Assembly: GCF_900156205.1 (NCBI RefSeq) | Contig: NZ_FTNA01000019.1 | Location: 1 to 17,169, forward strand | DNA from: Leptospira interrogans | GTDB taxonomy: Bacteria; Spirochaetota; Leptospiria; Leptospirales; Leptospiraceae | Length of the DNA: 17,169 nt | Direction of reading: 5' to 3' | In this document: piece by piece, positions 12,414 through 17,169 of the stretch | Layout: each line of letters starts with the position of its first letter | How positions within the stretch are numbered: the first letter of the stretch is position 1 | Made by a program: the position numbers and the translations under genes | Notes under the pieces: model-generated | What the model was told of the DNA's origin: nothing | Seen by the model: only the letters and a program-made list of their open reading frames with translations | Databases searched by the model: none

Positions 12414-12816
12414 CTTTTCCCAACTGATATACTTAGAATATCGGTAATTTTCAAAATGAAAAAGGGCAGAACCGATCCAAATCGTTTCATTTTTTGGAAA
12501 AATTTCTTTCCCATCCCTACTTAAAAATCTGATTTCTAAAAATGTGGGAACTATTACCTAAAACTGGTTTTGTTAGGAAACATTCTAAAACTCAAACTAA
12601 GGCTTTTTTGATTTCCGAACGCATTCGTGATACAAGAATCTATTGGAAATTATGAGGCTATTATAAATTTAAGATCAATTCTGTTCACAATTATACCTCT
12701 CTCTTTTGAGCCTCTTACTTACTATTTGACAGATAACAGGGAAGTAAAAGTCTAACAAAGAAGCTGAAATGTGTTTCGCGTTTTTAAGCACTGAATGCTA
12801 ATTGAGGTATTTAAAT
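12414..12816. other. Divergent intergenic region upstream of tatA and the trxA group
   Basis: No gene is seen. This gap must hold promoters for both flanking transcription units. It includes one GTGGGA palindrome half-site (12543-12558) and a possible tatA promoter (12726-12756). The ATG of tatA is preceded by GAGG. Confidence 0.5.
12726..12756 (+). promoter_or_regulatory. Possible sigma70-type promoter for tatA
   Basis: An exact TTGACA (12726-12731) is followed after 19 nt by TCTAAC (12751-12756), a 4-of-6 match to TATAAT. The expected transcript would have a leader of roughly 55 nt before the tatA ATG at 12817. The spacing is longer than ideal and the -10 is poor, so this is tentative. Confidence 0.3.
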
Positions 12817-13074
12817 ATGTTTGCACCCTTGGCAGTCTTCGGATCACTCGGATGGACTGAAATTCTACTCATTTTATTCATCGCTCTTTTACTTTTCGGA
12901 GGAAAAAGGTTACCCTCTTTGGCAAAAGATTTAGGAGATGGAATCAGATCGTTTCGTAAATCCCTAACAGGTGAATCGGATGATTCTTCCCAACAAATCA
13001 GCCAAGAGCAAGAGCGTTCGGTTCCGAAAGAAGAAACAAAAACTTCTAAATCCAAAAAGTCCAAATCCGCTTGA
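12817..13074 (+). CDS. tatA: Sec-independent translocase protein TatA
   Basis: 85 residues. This is the pore or assembly subunit of the twin-arginine translocase in the inner membrane, which exports folded proteins. A short periplasmic N-terminus and the single membrane helix (about residues 9-28: [20 protein letters not shown]) lead to the [21 protein letters not shown] hinge and amphipathic helix, the TatA/E hallmark. The C-terminal tail is charged and ends in Lys/Ser. A TTG at 12802 is in frame, but it overlaps the GAGG that serves as Shine-Dalgarno for the ATG at 12817, so I chose the ATG. It is followed directly by tatC. No separate tatB is seen, so TatA probably does both jobs, as in minimal Tat systems. 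Confidence 0.93.
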   Translation: MFAPLAVFGSLGWTEILLILFIALLLFGGKRLPSLAKDLGDGIRSFRKSLTGESDDSSQQISQEQERSVPKEETKTSKSKKSKSA

Positions 13075-13163
13075 CAAAACCCATTCTAGGAATGGCTGGA
13101 AAGAAAAAATCAAAAAACCTTCCTTATCCGGAAGAATCCGTACCAAGAGACAGGGAAAAATAT

Positions 13164-13871
<708 letters not shown>

Positions 13872-13872
13872 C

Positions 13873-14967
13873 TTGATAACAAAAATTCCTTCCAAACTTA
13901 AATTATCGATCGCAGTTTTCGTTCTGAGTTTTTTATTCTTTCTCGTTTATACGATTACAGACGACATTATTCTTAAATCTCCTTTAGGACAACAAAAGGT
14001 AATTTCTCTTTCCATCCGTCTTGCACTTTCAATTTCATTTTCCACTCTGATTGCTTCTCTAGTATTTTATTTTGTAAGACTTATCTATTCTTCGATGCGT
14101 TCTTTGGTAACCCTTGCTCAAGACTGGGGAAACGAAGTCTATGAAGAAACGCCTGCAGAAGAAAGGGATGATGAAATCGGAGAATTGGTTCGTGCTTTCC
14201 GTTTAAAATTCTTTCAGCAAAAAGAATCCAAGGAGAACCCGTCCAGTGAAACGTTAGGCGAAATAAATAAGGAAATTGCGGATTCAATTCAAAGAGCTTT
14301 TTATAGAATCCAATTACCTAAAATTTTAAATCTGGACGTTTCTCTTTTTCCCAGAATGAGTGGGAATTCTAACTGTGATTATACGAGTGTAGTTCCAAGT
14401 GCTGACGGTTGTGTTGGTATTTTGGCAGGGTTTTCAAGTCCGGGAATTTTAGAATCGGCATTTAAAGCCAGGATAGAAGGAATTTTTTCTTTAGCCAACG
14501 AAACGAGTGAAATTCCAGGAGAAGAATTGGTTTTTAAAATCGGTAAAATTCTTTCCAAAATGCCCATTCCATTTTTAAATCTTTCACTTTTTTATCTTAA
14601 AACTAAAACCGGGGAACTAGGATATATTCACTTTCAAGAACTTCCCGCATTCGTTTACAAAAATAATGAATTCATTGTTTTGGAAAAAAACAAGGCGCGT
14701 TATTTTGACTACAAAGCTGTCGATTTAGAAATTCATAAAACCGTTTTAAAAACAGGTGAATACTGGGTTTTAATTTCGGACCGAACCCATTCCGCAATCG
14801 GAATTTCTGCGTCCGAGTTCATAAAACAATTTCAAAATGTTTTAGCAGGCAAAAATTTTCAAAATTCCAGAGATCTAATTTTAGACTGTGGTAGAACCTT
14901 AGAACAAAAATACGGTAAAAAAGTTTTAGAAACTTCCGCCTTACTTGCAATTACAAGAAAAAACTAA
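13873..14967 (+). CDS. Membrane HAMP protein with degenerate PP2C/SpoIIE-like domain
   Basis: 364 residues. Two membrane helices (about 11-27 and 46-70) enclose a very short periplasmic loop. A HAMP-like linker follows (about 71-112), ending in the typical [11 protein letters not shown]. The cytoplasmic part (about 135-355) resembles SpoIIE/RsbU-type phosphatases: [12 protein letters not shown], then [34 protein letters not shown], which lines up with GGDyyD...gDvsGkGxxAA. The metal-binding Asp residues of that family are largely absent, so it is probably catalytically dead or altered and works as a signalling scaffold. The start is TTG, 1 nt after the tatC stop, with only a weak GAGAG upstream, suggesting translational coupling. 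Family assignment is by motif pattern only. Confidence 0.72.
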   Translation: MITKIPSKLKLSIAVFVLSFLFFLVYTITDDIILKSPLGQQKVISLSIRLALSISFSTLIASLVFYFVRLIYSSMRSLVTLAQDWGNEVYEETPAEERDDEIGELVRAFRLKFFQQKESKENPSSETLGEINKEIADSIQRAFYRIQLPKILNLDVSLFPRMSGNSNCDYTSVVPSADGCVGILAGFSSPGILESAFKARIEGIFSLANETSEIPGEELVFKIGKILSKMPIPFLNLSLFYLKTKTGELGYIHFQELPAFVYKNNEFIVLEKNKARYFDYKAVDLEIHKTVLKTGEYWVLISDRTHSAIGISASEFIKQFQNVLAGKNFQNSRDLILDCGRTLEQKYGKKVLETSALLAITRKN

Positions 14968-14980
14968 ATACATTCTTTTT

Positions 14981-15095
14981 TTATAATAGAGCTGTTGAAA
15001 AATTAATTCTTGATTTGTTTCTGTTGAATTGAAATGGACAATTGAAGCAATTTTGCGAATCTTCACTATGGAATTTTTCAACAACTCTATTATAA
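14981..15095. mobile_element. MITE-like element with 24-bp inverted ends
   Basis: The outer 24 bases on each side (14981-15004 and 15072-15095) are inverted copies with a single mismatch, each carrying TTATAATAGAGyTGTTGAAA at its outer end. With a gap for a T-tract on the left, the symmetry continues outward through ATTCTT. About 67 bp lie between the arms, with no coding capacity. Near-perfect terminal inverted repeats around a short non-coding core fit a miniature inverted-repeat element or an internally deleted insertion sequence; the source family is not identified. It starts 13 bp after a gene end, so it may also act as a large terminator hairpin in RNA. Confidence 0.55.
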
Positions 15096-15200
15096 GAATA
15101 TTCAAATATTCATATAAACTTTTAAAAAAATATCTCAAACACAATTTGTTTAAAATTTTCCCAAAGTTCTAAAAATGACTTTTTCTAACGTGAATTCAAG

Positions 15201-15243
15201 CATTACTCATAATTATATAATAAAGTACTAATATTTTACATAG
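15201..15243 (-). repeat. AT-rich dispersed repeat, copy C (reverse)
   Basis: On the minus strand it reads TTAGTACTTTATTATATAA followed by TTATGAGTAA, matching copies A and B more loosely. The TAACGTGAATTC block at 15185-15197 continues the same arrangement. Confidence 0.5.
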
Positions 15244-15922
15244 AATCAGCGTTTTGTGATAGAATTAACGGTATTTATTTTCATAGGGATCAGTAATCAA
15301 TGTGAAAGCGATTATTATGTTGCACTCTGAAACGCGACCAGTCTAGAGATTCGTAGGGAGTAAAAACACTGAGCTGAGAAGCGTTTCATTCCAAAAGAAT
15401 AACCAAAAGTGCACTAGCAAGCGGTTCGCTAAAATTTTCTTATACCGAATTTATATTTTATTAATATGTTTTGTAAGCATATAAGATCAAATACTTTTAA
15501 AAAGAACCCACATATTTACTGCAATAGTGCAACCTGAACAACAAATTGTCTTTTGATTTCAAATTTAAAAATGTTTTTTAAAAAAATGAAAATGCAACTA
15601 AACCATTCGACAAGTTAGCGACCCTACTACAAAAATCGAGATATACAAATATTTTTTAGCTCATCATTTAGCAATTCAATGATTTCACTTTTTCTAAGAA
15701 GATTTTGTCGACTAAAATCATTACTTAGAACTGCATAATGTGAGTTCGGCGTAAGAAAAAATTTTTCTAAAGTATGAGTTCCTACAATTTTAGAATTGGT
15801 TCGTAAAATCGTGATTTGTAGTAGTTCCTACATCATTTTACAGATAAACCTAAGTTTTGTAGTAGTTTTTTCCCGGACTTAAATCGACAGATTCAATTGT
15901 TACAAACTTCTATTTTATAAAT

Positions 15923-15963
15923 TGTGGGAGTTCCCACATTGGACGGTTTTGGGGCAAGTTCTT
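15923..15963 (+). repeat. Composite repeat: TGTGGGA/TCCCACA palindrome plus GTTTTGGGG block
   Basis: TGTGGGA and TCCCACA (15923-15938) are perfect 7-bp inverted arms around GT. The GTTTTGGGGCAAGTTCTTA block follows at 15945-15963. The same order occurs inverted at 531-573. Its last bases overlap the TAA stop codon of the minus-strand MORN gene (15962-15964). Confidence 0.55.
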
Positions 15964-16651
15964 AGTGAAGAGGTTTAATATCTCCAGACTCCTGTAAAGG
16001 TCCTCCACAAAGAACTATTTTATTTTCTATTCTACAATGTCTCTTGGAATGATCAAAAGAAGAATACATAATTCCTTCTGCGGAATTTTTTTCGTCCTGA
16101 AAATCTCCTTCATAAATGCTTGTATCCGGAAAACGCACTTTTCCAGGACCAATCATTTTCCCCATCTCAAAGGTTCCTTCTAACATAGCCCCATTTTTAA
16201 AAATATAAGTCCCCTTTCCATCTCTTAAGTCGTCCTTAAAACTTCCTTCAAATCGATCCCCATTTTTATATTTCATTCTTCCCGAACCATTTCTAAGATC
16301 GTTTACAAAGGAACCGCTATATTCGTCATCGTTATCATAAATATAAACACCCGTTCCAGAGACACAATCTCCTTGGACACAACCTCTAACTCGATCGGCT
16401 TCTATAGACGTAGATCGAGTAGAAAAAGACGATTCAGTTTGTTCTTCTTTCACTTCACTTTCATTATAAGAAGAACTTCCGGTACCGTCTGCGGATTCGT
16501 TAGACGCAATTCTTTTATCGCTGGAAGTACACTGCAATACAACTAGGATAAGGAACATAACTTCAAGAAATTTGTTACGGGAAATTTCAACCGAAAAAGT
16601 GGTTCTAATTTTTTTTAAAACCAAATCTGAGAATTTTTTCCATAGAATCAT
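15962..16651 (-). CDS. MORN-repeat putative lipoprotein
   Basis: The C-terminal half has about four MORN-type repeats: [54 protein letters not shown] and [17 protein letters not shown]. Such beta-hairpin repeats bind lipids or proteins. Upstream is a signal-like hydrophobic run, [10 protein letters not shown], followed by TSSDK and a Ser/Glu-rich linker, so Cys41 (from the chosen start) may be a lipobox cysteine. Two Cys pairs (CVQGDC and [10 protein letters not shown]) fit an exported protein. The start is uncertain: the frame is open to a TTG at 16759, with ATGs at 16693 and 16651, and none has a clear Shine-Dalgarno. I chose 16651 because it gives the shortest plausible signal peptide; even so it is long (40 residues). 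Function unknown. Confidence 0.75.
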   Translation of the reverse strand: MILWKKFSDLVLKKIRTTFSVEISRNKFLEVMFLILVVLQCTSSDKRIASNESADGTGSSSYNESEVKEEQTESSFSTRSTSIEADRVRGCVQGDCVSGTGVYIYDNDDEYSGSFVNDLRNGSGRMKYKNGDRFEGSFKDDLRDGKGTYIFKNGAMLEGTFEMGKMIGPGKVRFPDTSIYEGDFQDEKNSAEGIMYSSFDHSKRHCRIENKIVLCGGPLQESGDIKPLH

Positions 16652-16759
16652 ATTTTTTGAATACGAAATAAATACGTTTGCTCTTACAAACATGCTCAAA
16701 ATTTTATTTATCCAGGCCGAATCTGTCAAACTCAATTCTTTTAGAATTAGAATCTGCAA

Positions 16760-17075
16760 GCCTAATGGTCGATTGATAAAAAAGTATTTCGAATTATATT
16801 ATCATTTTAGGAACTGTTAGTAAGGTCTAACCTAACATTCATTTTTATTTCGTTTTTGTAAATGATCTTCATAGTTTTTAGACATAAGTTCGAAAATTAA
16901 TTCCCTTTAGCACACCTAACGCAAGTTCGTCTAAAAATTTAAAAAATCTTTCTAAATCATGAGTAGAATCCTTTCGGATTTATAGTCCCCTGGTGTTGCA
17001 TAAATAGATGCCAGATAAGTTAAAATTCTAGCTCCTAAATTTTGTTCCTAAACGAATATGAATTCGACTAAAAGT
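16760..17075. other. Intergenic region upstream of the MORN gene
   Basis: No gene is seen. It contains a TAACGCAAGTTCG block (16917-16929, diverged relative of TAACGTGAGTTCGG) and a small hairpin, AATCC/GGATT, near 16968-16981. No clear promoter for the MORN gene was identified. Confidence 0.4.
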
Positions 17076-17169
17076 GGGAGTTCCCACATTTTCAGAGTTA
17101 AACTGTTATATTTGAGATCTGCGGGGAGTTCCCACATTTTTAGAGTTAAACTGTTATATTTGAGATCTG
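17076..17169 (+). repeat. 48-bp tandem repeat (VNTR-like), cut by the window end
   Basis: Bases 17076-17123 and 17124-17169 are consecutive copies of a 48-bp unit that differ at one base in the 46 bases visible of the second copy. Each unit begins with GGGAGTTCCCAC, the dispersed palindrome core, followed by an AGAGTTAAACTGTTATATTT-type segment. The array continues past the window, so copy number is unknown. Confidence 0.85.

Larger units (their letters stand above)
14968..15961. other. Gene-free region with MITE-like element and dispersed repeats
   Basis: About 1 kb without a credible gene. It holds a 115-bp inverted-repeat element (14981-15095), AT-rich repeat copy C (15201-15243), nested inverted repeats around 15319-15543, and four palindrome-type repeats (15774-15786, 15817-15832, 15858-15870, 15923-15938). 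A composite repeat at its right edge runs into the stop codon of the MORN gene. Confidence 0.55.

Noticed and set aside
12426..12454. TTGAAA-17-TATATC on the minus strand ahead of the 12413 gene
   Set aside because: Transcription would begin only about 6 nt before the ATG and leave out most of the GGGAAAAG ribosome-binding site.

Overview
The window looks like chromosomal DNA of a spirochaete of the genus Leptospira, most likely a pathogenic-clade species. The grounds are inference from what can be read: low G+C, long AT-rich intergenic stretches filled with short degenerate dispersed repeats (GTGGGA..TCCCAC palindromes, GTTTTGGGrCAAGTTCTTA blocks, TAACGTGAGTTCGG blocks), frequent TTG/GTG starts, and several proteins with the look of Leptospira-restricted families. 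No rRNA, tRNA, CRISPR array, phage gene or intact transposase gene was found.

Layout. 1-1334 has no credible gene but holds many repeats and a GC-rich hairpin cluster. 1335-5662 is a plus-strand cluster: a GAF-like plus alpha/beta-hydrolase protein whose natural start appears separated from the body by an A9 frameshift site, a bifunctional-nuclease-domain protein with a C-terminal UVR motif, a small helical phasin-like protein, and a DHA1-type MFS exporter. 5663-5973 is a convergent repeat-bearing gap. From 12413 back to 5974 everything is on the minus strand. A tightly spaced group reads a helical protein of unknown function, thioredoxin, a metallo-beta-lactamase/double cyclic-nucleotide-binding protein, an acyl-CoA dehydrogenase, and a putative outer-membrane beta-barrel protein interrupted near its C-terminus by an in-frame TGA. 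A GlnD-like double-ACT protein follows. A divergent gap (12414-12816) leads to the plus-strand group tatA, tatC and a membrane HAMP protein with a degenerate PP2C/SpoIIE-like domain. 14968-15961 is gene-free and carries a MITE-like 115-bp inverted repeat and more dispersed repeats. A MORN-repeat putative lipoprotein lies at 15962-16651 (minus), and the window ends inside a 48-bp tandem repeat.

How the genes fit together. The tat genes form a minimal TatA/TatC export unit coupled by 1 nt to a putative signalling membrane protein. The minus-strand group mixes redox (thioredoxin), fatty-acid oxidation (acyl-CoA dehydrogenase) and a probable cAMP-sensing hydrolase, so it may be a stress or lipid-use operon; that is inference. 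The most notable points are the two apparently broken or recoded reading frames (A9 at 1351-1359; TGA at 6787-6789), the MITE-like element, the truncated 48-bp tandem array, and a network of palindromic repeats confined to intergenic DNA.
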